A stretch of 14,282 nucleotides of DNA from JBEKEX01 sp050013615. GTDB taxonomy: Bacteria; Chloroflexota; Anaerolineae; Anaerolineales; Anaerolineaceae. The stretch is from the NCBI GenBank assembly GCA_050013615.1, contig JBEKEX010000045.1:1-14282 (forward strand). The letters run 5' to 3'. Below, piece by piece: positions 1-6,169 of this stretch. How positions within the stretch are numbered: the first letter of the stretch is position 1; the number at the start of each line of letters is the position of its first letter. The position numbers and the translations under genes were made by a program. The notes beneath the pieces were generated by a model. That model searched no databases. It was not told where the DNA came from and saw only the letters and a list, made by a program, of their open reading frames with translations.

Positions 1-1
1 C

Positions 2-1321
2 ATCGGCGCCATCGACCAGCAGGGTTACCGCCAGATCCTCGCAGACCTGAGCCAGTTCTTGGAAGGGCGCACCGGCCCGATCGTCGGCCGCCTCCATCAG
101 GAAATGGATAAGGCTGCTGAAAACCTGCGCTACGAGCAAGCTGCTACTATTCGTGATCAGATCCAGGCTATCGACAAAGTGGTGGAAAAACAGAAGGTGA
201 TCACTAGCGAACAGATGGATTCGGACGTGATCGCCATGGCGCGCTCCGACGGCGAGGCCTGTGTGCAGATCTTCTTCGTGCGCAACGGCAAGCTGATCGG
301 GCGGGAATATTTCATCCTGGAAGGCGCCGAGGACGAAAGTGACAGCGAAGTGATCTCCCAGTTCATCAAACAGTTCTACGCCGAGGCCGCGTCGGTGCCT
401 GCTGAAGTGCTGCTGCCCAACGAGGTCGAAGAAGCCAAGATCATCCAGCAGTGGCTGCACAGTCGCAGGGGTGGCCAGAAAGTCATGCTCAGCGTGCCGC
501 ACGGGGGCACCGGGCAGGAGTTGGTGCAGATGGCGAGCGAGAACGCCACTGAGACGCTGCGCGCCCTGCGCGCCCAATGGGAAGCGGATACCAACAAACA
601 GAGCGAAGCGCTTGCCGAGCTGCAGCAGGCGCTGAACCTATCGACTCCGCCCAACCGCATCGAATGTTACGATATCTCCAACATCCAGGGGACTGCCTCG
701 GTAGGCAGCATGGTTGTCTTCGAGCAGGGTGTGCCCAGCAAGAAGCTGTACCGGCATTTCAACATCCAATCGGTGATCGGCCCGGATGATTTTGCCAGCA
801 TGGAGGAGGTGCTCACCCGGCGATTCCGCCGCTGGCAATCGGCACAGGAAGAGAAACTGGTCGGTGCCAAGCAGGACCCGGCGTTCTCCGTCCTGCCCGA
901 TCTGTTGATCGTAGATGGTGGAAAAGGGCAACTGGGCCGTGCCGTGGACGTATTAACACGCTATAATTTATTCAACAAAGTACCGGTGGTGGGCCTGGCC
1001 AAACAGGAAGAAGAACTGTTTTTCCCCGGGCGCGATCAATCGCTGCTGTTACCGCGCCATTCCCAAGGACTGTACATGGTGCAGCGCATCCGGGATGAAG
1101 CGCACCGTTTTGCCATCACCACCCATCGCCGGCGGCGTACGCGTGAAGGGTTGGCTTCACGCCTGGAGAAGGTGAAAGGGATTGGCCCCGGCCGACGCAA
1201 AGCTCTGCTTGACCGCTTCGGCTCCATCGAACGCATTATGGATGCCGCCATCGAAGAATTGACCGACATTCCCGGCATCACCGAAGAAATCGCTGCTGCC
1301 CTCAAAGAACAACTGGAGTGA
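2..1321 (+). CDS. uvrC: UvrABC system protein C, C-terminal part (5' end outside window)
   Basis: UvrC makes both incisions around a DNA lesion after UvrA and UvrB have loaded, in cytoplasmic nucleotide excision repair. The frame is open from base 2, so the gene starts upstream. About 439 residues are visible of a family length near 600, and the GIY-YIG nuclease domain for the 3' cut is missing. Visible in order are a UVR/UvrB-contact helix pair (about nt 90-190), the RNase H-like 5' nuclease domain and a tandem helix-hairpin-helix tail (about nt 1165-1315, with KGIGPGRRKALL and DIPGITEEIA). The expected catalytic residues are present: Asp in CYDISN (nt 671-673), Asp in VDGGKGQL (nt 914-916) and His in RDEAHRF (nt 1103-1105). 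An in-frame TTG at 59 is internal to the gene and is not the start. The stop is 3 bases before the next gene's ATG, so the two are probably cotranscribed. Family identification is near certain. Confidence 0.97.
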   Translation: MGAIDQQGYRQILADLSQFLEGRTGPIVGRLHQEMDKAAENLRYEQAATIRDQIQAIDKVVEKQKVITSEQMDSDVIAMARSDGEACVQIFFVRNGKLIGREYFILEGAEDESDSEVISQFIKQFYAEAASVPAEVLLPNEVEEAKIIQQWLHSRRGGQKVMLSVPHGGTGQELVQMASENATETLRALRAQWEADTNKQSEALAELQQALNLSTPPNRIECYDISNIQGTASVGSMVVFEQGVPSKKLYRHFNIQSVIGPDDFASMEEVLTRRFRRWQSAQEEKLVGAKQDPAFSVLPDLLIVDGGKGQLGRAVDVLTRYNLFNKVPVVGLAKQEEELFFPGRDQSLLLPRHSQGLYMVQRIRDEAHRFAITTHRRRRTREGLASRLEKVKGIGPGRRKALLDRFGSIERIMDAAIEELTDIPGITEEIAAALKEQLE

Positions 1322-1324
1322 GCT

Positions 1325-1729
1325 ATGAAGAAGATGATCTGGATGGCCGATGACGACGCTGAGATCCGATCCGCGATGAAGATGATGCTCAACATGCTGG
1401 GATATGATCTGCGCGCCTTCAAGGACGTGCAAAGCATTGCCAGTGCGCTGTTGGGTGGCGAGAAGCCCGATCTCTTATTTCTGGACATCAACATGCCGGA
1501 AGTGAATGGTGTGGAGTTCCTTGCCGTGGTGCGTCAGCGCCCGGAATGGGAACGCCTTCCCATCATCATCGTCTCCTCGGACAACCAGGAAAAACGCGTG
1601 GAGCAGGTCTTCCGCCTGGGGGCTGATGGTTACGTCTTCAAGCCGGTCAACATCGACGAGCTCGATATGCAGATCGATTCGGCCATCCAGCGCCGGAAAG
1701 TGGCGCTCGAGCGCAAAGACATCGCTTAG
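1325..1729 (+). CDS. Stand-alone response regulator receiver (CheY-like) protein
   Basis: A 134-residue protein that is a single receiver (REC) domain with no output domain. It has the acidic pocket at D9-D10-D11, the phospho-acceptor D54 in FLDINMP, the switch Ser/Thr position S84 in IIIVSSD and the conserved K106 in VFKPV. This is the full active set, so it should accept phosphate from a histidine kinase and act through protein-protein contact. No kinase gene is in the window, so the partner is unknown. The ATG follows the uvrC stop by 3 bases, and its ribosome-binding site (GGAG at 1315-1318) lies inside the last uvrC codons, which points to translational coupling. Candidate roles are a phosphorelay intermediate or a CheY/DivK-like signalling protein; sequence alone does not say which. 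Confidence 0.9.
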   Translation: MKKMIWMADDDAEIRSAMKMMLNMLGYDLRAFKDVQSIASALLGGEKPDLLFLDINMPEVNGVEFLAVVRQRPEWERLPIIIVSSDNQEKRVEQVFRLGADGYVFKPVNIDELDMQIDSAIQRRKVALERKDIA

Positions 1730-1837
1730 AGGCATGATTCCATGGAGGCAAGGCAAAGTTGCTCATGACATTCAATTTCTAACTGAAGCGTGTGCTCATG
1801 TACGGCTATGTAGTTAGGCCCTAAGTCATCCCCGCCT

Positions 1838-1846
1838 TGCTAAAAT
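1838..1846 (+). promoter_or_regulatory. Possible extended -10 promoter ahead of the PAP2-like gene
   Basis: TGC followed by TAAAAT matches an extended -10 element with one hexamer mismatch. No -35 hexamer is visible at 16-18 bp. It would give a leader of about 90 bases to the ATG at 1943. The rest of the 213-base gap (1730-1942) holds only a small palindrome, TTAGG-C-CCTAA at 1814-1824. I see no terminator or RNA gene there. Confidence 0.3.
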
Positions 1847-1942
1847 GGTGACCCGAATTTATGACCTGGAGCACATGCCATCCCAAGGCTGATAAGCTAC
1901 ACTGGTTGCATCTTACATCCTTTTCAGGACGGAAATGTAACC

Positions 1943-2584
1943 ATGACCTTATCGGCTTCCGAATCTAAATGGACCGTACGCCGCTTGCTCGGCGAGATCC
2001 TTTCTCAAATGCTCAACGTACCGGTGATGACCGGCTTATTGGTACTTTACCTCTACTTCCGATTGCCCGCTGATACACCCAATCGCCTGCCAGGCTTTCT
2101 GATCGCACTGCTCTTTCTTTCCATCATTCCGCTGTGCAGTTTGTTCTTCTACATCCCAGGCAAGGAAAAAGAGCGGGAGAAAGTGGCCCACCGCCAGCGA
2201 GTGGCCAGTTTCATCTTCATGGCCGTCTCCTACCCCGCCGGTGCCCTGGCGCTCTATCTCATGAACTCGCCGCGCATCTTCACGGCCATGGCCATGAGCT
2301 ACACGCTGATCACCCTAGGATTGATCATCTTCAACTTGTTCGTCCATTACAAAGCCAGTGGGCACGCCGCCGGTGTGGCCGGGCCAGTCGCCTCGCTCAT
2401 CTACCTCTACGGCTGGATGGCTTCACCACTGCTCGCCCTGCTGCCGCTCGTCACCTGGGCACGCGTCATGGCAAAAGGTCATACAACTTGGCAAATGATC
2501 GTCGGTGCAGCCTTAAGCCTGACCATTGCAGTAGCCGTGCTGTACGTGTACGGCTTCTCCCCCTTTACCGGACACCTCTATTAA
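1943..2584 (+). CDS. Polytopic membrane protein, divergent PAP2-like
   Basis: 213 residues with about five hydrophobic segments (roughly 24-40, 50-71, 87-107, 113-135 and 145-170, with another at 186-204). Two motifs recall the PAP2 lipid-phosphatase superfamily: KASGHAAGVAG at 137-147 resembles the PSGH motif, and WARVMAKGHTTWQMIVG at 172-188 resembles the R-x5-H-x3-D motif with Q184 in place of Asp. The first PAP2 motif (K-x6-RP) is not visible. It may therefore be a member of a divergent PAP2-like subfamily acting on membrane lipid phosphates, or a non-catalytic relative. The start is chosen for AGGACGG at 1926-1932 about ten bases upstream. The gene stands alone: the next gene is convergent, 126 bases away. 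That gap (2585-2710) is AT-rich, and I see no clear hairpin terminator. Membrane location is secure; function is tentative. Confidence 0.6.
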   Translation: MTLSASESKWTVRRLLGEILSQMLNVPVMTGLLVLYLYFRLPADTPNRLPGFLIALLFLSIIPLCSLFFYIPGKEKEREKVAHRQRVASFIFMAVSYPAGALALYLMNSPRIFTAMAMSYTLITLGLIIFNLFVHYKASGHAAGVAGPVASLIYLYGWMASPLLALLPLVTWARVMAKGHTTWQMIVGAALSLTIAVAVLYVYGFSPFTGHLY

Positions 2585-2710
2585 TATTTCAAGGTCAGTC
2601 CGAGGGTTATTCTCAATAATAAAATACCAATATCGGCAAGCTTCTCAAACTCCTTCTAAACTATTCATCACCAATGAACTGTAGATCTTTTTATTCAGTG
2701 ATCCTAATCT

Positions 2711-2995
2711 CTATAAAGACGGGCGTGATTCACCAGTTAGATAGCGTTGTGGTTCTTTCTCGAAAGCTTTCAGGCAATCCATCGAGCAGAAATAATAAGT
2801 CTGTCCCTGAAAGCTCGTTGTGTATTGTGCTGTCGCGATAGCGACTTCCATTTTGCAAACCGGATCGACTGCCACTTGAGCTGAATTCTCACTGGTTGTC
2901 GCTGGGTAGCATTCGCCCGTTTCGAGATCACAATAAGCCCCATCGCTGCCACCCAGCGGTATCAATTGAGGCAATTGGGAATGTTCGCTCATCAT
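2711..2995 (-). CDS. YHS domain protein
   Basis: 94 residues. The C-terminal half is a YHS domain: DPVCKMEV (C47), then GQTYYFCSMDCLKAF with C70 and C74, and a typical ending EKEPQRYL. YHS domains bind metal (typically Cu, Zn or Fe) through such cysteines and occur free or attached to metal-transport ATPases and heme-related proteins. The N-terminal half has a further cysteine pair (C22 and C29, in CDLETGEC) outside the core domain. The ATG overlaps the stop of the oxidoreductase gene in the form TAATG, so it is translated from the same message. GAAGGA lies about five bases before the start on this strand; a second ATG follows immediately. It is the last gene of the operon. Its job is probably metal or thiol handling together with its redox neighbours, which is inference from context. 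Confidence 0.85.
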   Translation of the reverse strand: MMSEHSQLPQLIPLGGSDGAYCDLETGECYPATTSENSAQVAVDPVCKMEVAIATAQYTTSFQGQTYYFCSMDCLKAFEKEPQRYLTGESRPSL

Positions 2996-3612
2996 TATTC
3001 TTCCTTCTTCTGTTTGATCTCTTCAAGTGCCTGCAGGAACACTTCGTAGGGTTGTGCCCCCACAATGGCATAGCGATTATTTAACACATAGGTGGGCACA
3101 CCCGTCACTCCGATATCCTGGGCTTCCTGCACCAGGGCGTTGACCGTCGCTGTATACTTGCCCGCATCGACCTCGCGTTGCATTTCGTCCGCGTCCAGAC
3201 CGACCTGCGTGGCAGCATCTTTCAACACGTCCCATTTGCTGATATCTTCGCCCTTGTCATAATACTTGTCGAACACGGCCTTGTGGAATTCGAACTGTTT
3301 TCCCTGCTCGCGGGCATATTCCGTGGCTTCGTGAGCGATGCGAGTGTTGGGAAGCCTGGGCGAAAAGACCATTTCCATGCCAGCGGTCTTGGCCATTTGC
3401 TTCAAGCGCGGTTGCGTCTCCGCAGCGTGGTCTTTGACGTAATCAGGCAATTCCATCCCCTCTGGCGGAGTGTCCGGCCGCAGGTAGAAGGGACGCCATT
3501 CCACGTCAGCATGATATTCCTCTACCAAACGATTGACAGCACCCTGGCCAACGTAGCACCAGGGGCAAACATAATCCGAAAAAACCATCAATCTGAGTTG
3601 TGATTGTGACAT
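2995..3612 (-). CDS. DsbA family oxidoreductase, FrnE-like
   Basis: Thioredoxin-fold thiol oxidoreductase of the FrnE/DsbA-like group (COG2761 type). From the chosen start it has 205 residues, with the active site CPWC at C16-C19 in SDYVCPWCYVG and the cis-proline loop GVTGVPTY (P173). The region between them is the helical insertion typical of the family. No signal peptide is visible, so it should be cytoplasmic, as FrnE proteins are. An upstream in-frame ATG at 3633 has no ribosome-binding site, whereas the ATG at 3612 is preceded by GGAAGGAAA at a normal distance, so I use 3612. It lies between a DoxX-like gene and a YHS gene on one message. Characterised relatives act as disulfide isomerase/oxidase enzymes in stress or polyketide pathways; the substrate here is unknown. 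Confidence 0.88.
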   Translation of the reverse strand: MSQSQLRLMVFSDYVCPWCYVGQGAVNRLVEEYHADVEWRPFYLRPDTPPEGMELPDYVKDHAAETQPRLKQMAKTAGMEMVFSPRLPNTRIAHEATEYAREQGKQFEFHKAVFDKYYDKGEDISKWDVLKDAATQVGLDADEMQREVDAGKYTATVNALVQEAQDIGVTGVPTYVLNNRYAIVGAQPYEVFLQALEEIKQKKEE

Positions 3613-3645
3613 ATTTTTTCCTTCCAAAACCATTATATAACCAGA

Positions 3646-4017
3646 CTAGAAGGGGAATAATCCCCATCTACCAACGGCAACGAACACCGCCAATGCCAGC
3701 AACAGGATATTCATTGGCAGGACTTTATACTCTTTTTTGGGAATATGCACTGTTGTAATCGCCAGAATTTGGATGAGCGAAAGCCCCACCCCAGCCAGGG
3801 GCGTTAACCACGGCAGGATGCCCGTGAGCATGGGCAGGATCATTCCCAGCGCGCCGAGCATTTCCGCTGTGCCGATAAAGCGGACAGAATTATCCGTTCG
3901 ACCTTCCGTCCAATTCATCGATTCCCTGGTCTTGGCCGTATTGAACGCCTTCGTCGCCCCTGCTATGCCATACATGATCAACAGAAAAACTTGCATGATC
4001 CATAAGACAATGTTCAT
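3646..4017 (-). CDS. DoxX-like integral membrane protein
   Basis: 123 residues forming four hydrophobic segments (about 4-22, 46-66, 70-90 and 98-118). The N-terminal pattern (WIMQVFLLIMYGIAGATKAF) and the EMLGALGMILP segment are typical of small DoxX or DoxX-like proteins. DoxX relatives are subunits or partners of membrane thiol/quinone redox enzymes in a few characterised cases; most are of unknown function. It is the first gene of a minus-strand operon with the FrnE-like and YHS genes. The ribosome-binding site AAAGGTG lies at 4024-4030 on this strand. A good promoter lies about 85 bases upstream and overlaps a palindrome next to the divergent TetR gene, so repression by that TetR protein is likely. 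Confidence 0.8.
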   Translation of the reverse strand: MNIVLWIMQVFLLIMYGIAGATKAFNTAKTRESMNWTEGRTDNSVRFIGTAEMLGALGMILPMLTGILPWLTPLAGVGLSLIQILAITTVHIPKKEYKVLPMNILLLALAVFVAVGRWGLFPF

Positions 4018-4052
4018 CTTGACACCTTTATAACATCATGATAACATACATT

Positions 4053-4097
4053 CGTTGTTTACTTGCTATATGTTGTTTATTAAACACCAGTTGGTTA
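4053..4097 (+). repeat. Three 9-base direct repeats phased at 18 bp
   Basis: CGTTGTTTA (4053-4061), TGTTGTTTA (4071-4079) and AGTTGGTTA (4089-4097) start exactly 18 bases apart. The core GTTGTTTA is exact in the first two and has one mismatch in the third. The spacing puts successive copies at a fixed helical offset in the tetR/doxX intergenic region, so they may be extra regulator half-sites. Copies are few and short, so chance cannot be excluded. Confidence 0.45.
4071..4089. promoter_or_regulatory. Palindromic operator candidate for the TetR-family regulator
   Basis: TGTTGTTTA-T-TAAACACCA is a 9-1-9 inverted repeat with 8 of 9 pairs matched; the inner TGTTTA-T-TAAACA is perfect. Size and symmetry suit a TetR-type dimer. 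It covers the -10 box of the minus-strand promoter. The half-site recurs in inverted orientation, exactly as TAAACAACA, at 4133-4141, just before the tetR ribosome-binding site, which would allow autoregulation. Confidence 0.55.
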
Positions 4098-4107
4098 ATT
4101 ACGTCAA
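4079..4107 (-). promoter_or_regulatory. Promoter of the doxX-like/frnE-like/YHS operon
   Basis: Reading the minus strand, -35 TTGACG (plus bases 4102-4107) and -10 TTTAAT (plus bases 4079-4084) are separated by exactly 17 bases. Transcription would begin near 4072, with a leader of about 55 bases before the DoxX-like ATG. The -10 box sits inside the palindrome at 4071-4089, so a bound repressor would block polymerase. Confidence 0.6.
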
Positions 4108-4152
4108 CCATCAATCAACGATGAATGTAGCATAAACAACAAAAGGATGAAT

Positions 4153-4803
4153 ATGTCGTCAAATTCTGCAGTGGAAGAAAAAATCGACCCCCGTGTCAAG
4201 CGCACCCGGGCATTGATCCAACAAGCGTTTTTGGAATTGTTCGGAGAGAAAGAGTTCGAGGCGATTACGATCCAGGACATTACCCAAAAAGCGGAGATCA
4301 ACCGCGCCACTTTTTATGCACATTACCCCGACAAATTCGCCCTACTCGAGACCAGCATTCACCACATCTTCCAACAGGAACTCGAAAAGCGCACGCTGAA
4401 TGCCTGCCGTTACAGCGATCAAAATTTGCACGCCCTGATCGTGACGGTTTGCGAATTCATCGCCAATGCCAACAGCCGCTGTAAAATTTCGAGCAGCCAG
4501 TTCGAAACGTTGATCGAGAAACAGGTCAGAAATCAAATCCAAGAGCTATTGGAATTCTGGCAAAGGCAAATGAATACAACCCTTGAACCAGAAATGGCAG
4601 CAATCGTTGCCAGTTGGGCCATCTATGGGCTGGCTCTCCACTGGAATCACGACAAAAATCACCCACCCGTCGAAGCATATGCCGATCAGATCTTGCCGTT
4701 GATTATTCCAAACCTGCACCTTAAATCAGAAAGTGAGTTCACACACGCATTGACTAAAAATGCTCACATCGATACCATGGCTTCAGACAGAGGTAATGAT
4801 TAA
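4153..4803 (+). CDS. TetR/AcrR family transcriptional regulator
   Basis: 216 residues from the chosen start. The N-terminal DNA-binding domain runs from about residue 15 to 65, with the TetR helix-turn-helix signature ITIQDITQKAEINRATFYAHY (about 38-58) followed by PDKFALLE. The C-terminal ligand domain is helical and resembles the group with a compact TetR_C fold (CEFIANANSRCKISSSQFE and ASWAIYGLALHWNH). The ATG at 4147 touches the Shine-Dalgarno bases, while the ATG at 4153 has AAAGGA five bases upstream, so I start at 4153. It diverges from the DoxX-like operon across 135 bases containing an operator-like palindrome, so it is probably a local repressor of that operon and perhaps of itself. 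I see no convincing promoter for this gene. The inducing ligand is unknown. Downstream to 4887 there is no gene. Confidence 0.9.
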   Translation: MSSNSAVEEKIDPRVKRTRALIQQAFLELFGEKEFEAITIQDITQKAEINRATFYAHYPDKFALLETSIHHIFQQELEKRTLNACRYSDQNLHALIVTVCEFIANANSRCKISSSQFETLIEKQVRNQIQELLEFWQRQMNTTLEPEMAAIVASWAIYGLALHWNHDKNHPPVEAYADQILPLIIPNLHLKSESEFTHALTKNAHIDTMASDRGND

Positions 4804-4887
4804 TTCACGATCTGCATGAAGCGGATGGCTCAGTTTTAACACCTCAGTTTTTCCCCCGGATATTGCAGCCATATTCATCGTCTTACC

Positions 4888-4916
4888 TTGCTGCTTATAG
4901 AGTTTCATGCTATAAT
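4888..4916 (+). promoter_or_regulatory. rplS promoter (extended -10)
   Basis: TTGCTG at 4888-4893, a 17-base spacer, and a perfect TATAAT at 4911-4916 preceded by TGC, which is an extended -10. Transcription should begin near 4923, giving a leader of about 48 bases. I see no r-protein-leader structure beyond a weak 4-bp hairpin. Confidence 0.75.
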
Positions 4917-4970
4917 CCGCCTCCTGGCAATCAAGTATTGAGTCATTATTCCATTGGGTAGGTGTGATCG

Positions 4971-5321
4971 ATGAATGACATTTTGAAAGCAGTAGAAGCT
5001 CCGGTAAATCCGAATATTCCCGCCGACCTTGGCCCTGGCGATACGGTTAGCGTACATGTGAAAATCAAGGAAGGCAACCGCGAACGTATCCAGGAATTCA
5101 AGGGCACGGTTCTGTTCCTGCATCGCAACGGCAACAATTCCACTTTCACGGTGCGCCGTCTGGCCGCCAATGGCATAGGCGTCGAGCGTACGTTCTTGAC
5201 CCGCTCTCCCCGCATCGAAAAAGTGGTTGTGGAACGCCATAACAAAATACGCCGCTCCCGCATGTATTTCCTGCGTCAGCGCACCGGCAAGGGCGCTCGC
5301 CTCAAACAGCGCTTCGATTAA
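4971..5321 (+). CDS. rplS: 50S ribosomal protein L19
   Basis: 116 residues, the normal L19 length. L19 sits at the interface of the large and small subunits. Recognisable segments are the N-terminal PGDTVSVHVKIKEGNRERIQ, the FKGTVLFLHRNG strand-turn, FTVRRLAANGIGVERTF and the basic C-terminus with KIRRSRMYFLRQRTGKGAR. The ribosome-binding site is TAGGTGTG at 4959-4966. In many bacteria rplS closes an rpsP-rimM-trmD operon; here it is alone, with its own strong promoter upstream and an intrinsic terminator just downstream, so it forms a single-gene unit. Confidence 0.98.
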   Translation: MNDILKAVEAPVNPNIPADLGPGDTVSVHVKIKEGNRERIQEFKGTVLFLHRNGNNSTFTVRRLAANGIGVERTFLTRSPRIEKVVVERHNKIRRSRMYFLRQRTGKGARLKQRFD

Positions 5322-5344
5322 TATTTCTTTTTCTTGATCTCTTG

Positions 5345-5378
5345 AGGGTGCATCCTACGCCGAGGTTGCACCCTTTTT
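5345..5378 (+). terminator. Intrinsic terminator after rplS
   Basis: AGGGTGCA (5345-5352) pairs perfectly with TGCACCCT (5367-5374). Inside it CCT (5354-5356) can pair with AGG (5363-5365). A run of five T (5374-5378) follows. It starts 23 bases after the rplS stop. Confidence 0.85.
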
Positions 5379-5394
5379 GCTTTTGATTTAGAAT
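5366..5394 (+). promoter_or_regulatory. Promoter giving a leaderless PuuD-like mRNA
   Basis: TAGAAT at 5389-5394 is one mismatch from the -10 consensus, with TTGCAC (5366-5371) 17 bases upstream as a weak -35. The expected start, seven bases past the -10 end, is 5401, which is the G of the GTG start codon. There is no Shine-Dalgarno sequence. The -35 overlaps the downstream arm of the rplS terminator. Confidence 0.5.
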
Positions 5395-5400
5395 GAGCCC

Positions 5401-6126
5401 GTGTCATCACCGCTCATCGGCATTACCACCAAATACAAGGTCATCGATAAGAAGTATTACCATCTGTTGTCGATCCGCTATACCGACGCGGTCTTGGCAG
5501 CCGGCGGCATCCCGGTATTGATCCCCGCCAGGTTTTCCCACGGGCAATGCACCAGCTTGGTCGAGCGGTTGGATGGGCTGTTGCTGACCGGCGGCGGCGA
5601 TATCGACCCGGCGCGGTTTGGCGGGACTCTCCATCGAAAAGTAAACGGCGTCAGTCCGGAGCGCGATACAGTTGAGATCGAATTGGCCCATCTGGCGGTC
5701 AGCAATAGGTTGCCTTTTCTGGGTATTTGCCGCGGTATGCAGGTGGTGAACGTTGCGCTGGGGGGAACGCTCTACACCCACATTCTGGACCAGCTTCCTG
5801 GCGCATTACAGCACAGCCACGTCTTCCGCGACCGCCTGCATCACATGGTAGCGCTGGAAGATGGCAGCCGTCTGGCAGACATCGTGGGAACATCGGAACT
5901 ATCTGTCAACAGTCTGCACCATCAGGGCATCAAAGACCTGGCGCCCGGGTTGCGTGCCACCGCACACAGCCGGGATGGCCTGGTGGAAGCCGTGGAATTG
6001 GCCGGCCATCCCTTTGGCCTGGCGGTGCAATGGCACCCCGAAGAATTGCAGCGCTTCCAGGAACAAAAAACACTTTTCAAGGCTTTCATTCAGGCCGCCG
6101 AAACCTACCGTCAGGCACGCGGTTGA
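5401..6126 (+). CDS. Peptidase C26 family gamma-glutamyl hydrolase (PuuD-like)
   Basis: 241 residues, a class I glutamine-amidotransferase-like hydrolase. The triad is visible: nucleophile C110 in FLGICRGMQ, H212 and E214 in VQWHPEE. The oxyanion-loop segment LLTGGGDIDP (about 61-70) and the SVNSLHHQ segment (168-175) are typical of the gamma-glutamyl-GABA hydrolase/peptidase C26 family. Such enzymes cleave gamma-glutamyl amides in the cytoplasm, for example in putrescine breakdown; the actual substrate is not decided by sequence, and no putrescine genes are nearby. The start is GTG at 5401, the only plausible one, without a ribosome-binding site but with a -10 box placed for a leaderless transcript. 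murI follows after 43 bases with no terminator between, so the two are probably cotranscribed. Confidence 0.9.
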   Translation: MSSPLIGITTKYKVIDKKYYHLLSIRYTDAVLAAGGIPVLIPARFSHGQCTSLVERLDGLLLTGGGDIDPARFGGTLHRKVNGVSPERDTVEIELAHLAVSNRLPFLGICRGMQVVNVALGGTLYTHILDQLPGALQHSHVFRDRLHHMVALEDGSRLADIVGTSELSVNSLHHQGIKDLAPGLRATAHSRDGLVEAVELAGHPFGLAVQWHPEELQRFQEQKTLFKAFIQAAETYRQARG

Positions 6127-6169
6127 GGCTACCCCAAAACCATCGCCTAACAACCTTACGAGGTAACTC

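Noticed and set aside
59..61. TTG as the start of uvrC
   Set aside because: The frame continues upstream to base 2 with UvrC-like sequence (YRQILADLSQF), so the TTG codes for an internal leucine.
1506..1817. Plus-strand frame covering the receiver gene's 3' end and part of the following gap
   Set aside because: It shares sequence with the intact receiver domain in another frame, is Ser/Arg-rich, and has no ribosome-binding site.
2134..2619. 161-aa plus-strand frame overlapping the PAP2-like gene
   Set aside because: Out-of-frame reading with a low-complexity His/Arg/Pro composition and no ribosome-binding site; the membrane protein frame is clearly the coding one.
3613..3633. Seven-residue longer start for the FrnE-like protein
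   Set aside because: No ribosome-binding site before the ATG at 3633, whereas the ATG at 3612 has GGAAGGAAA.
4804..4887. Possible terminator after tetR in the two CTCAGTTTT-like stretches
   Set aside because: The two stretches are direct repeats, not an inverted pair, so they do not form a hairpin.
4923..4970. Ribosomal-protein leader in the rplS 5' region
   Set aside because: Only a 4-bp hairpin (TCAA-GTA-TTGA) can be drawn; nothing supports a known leader class.
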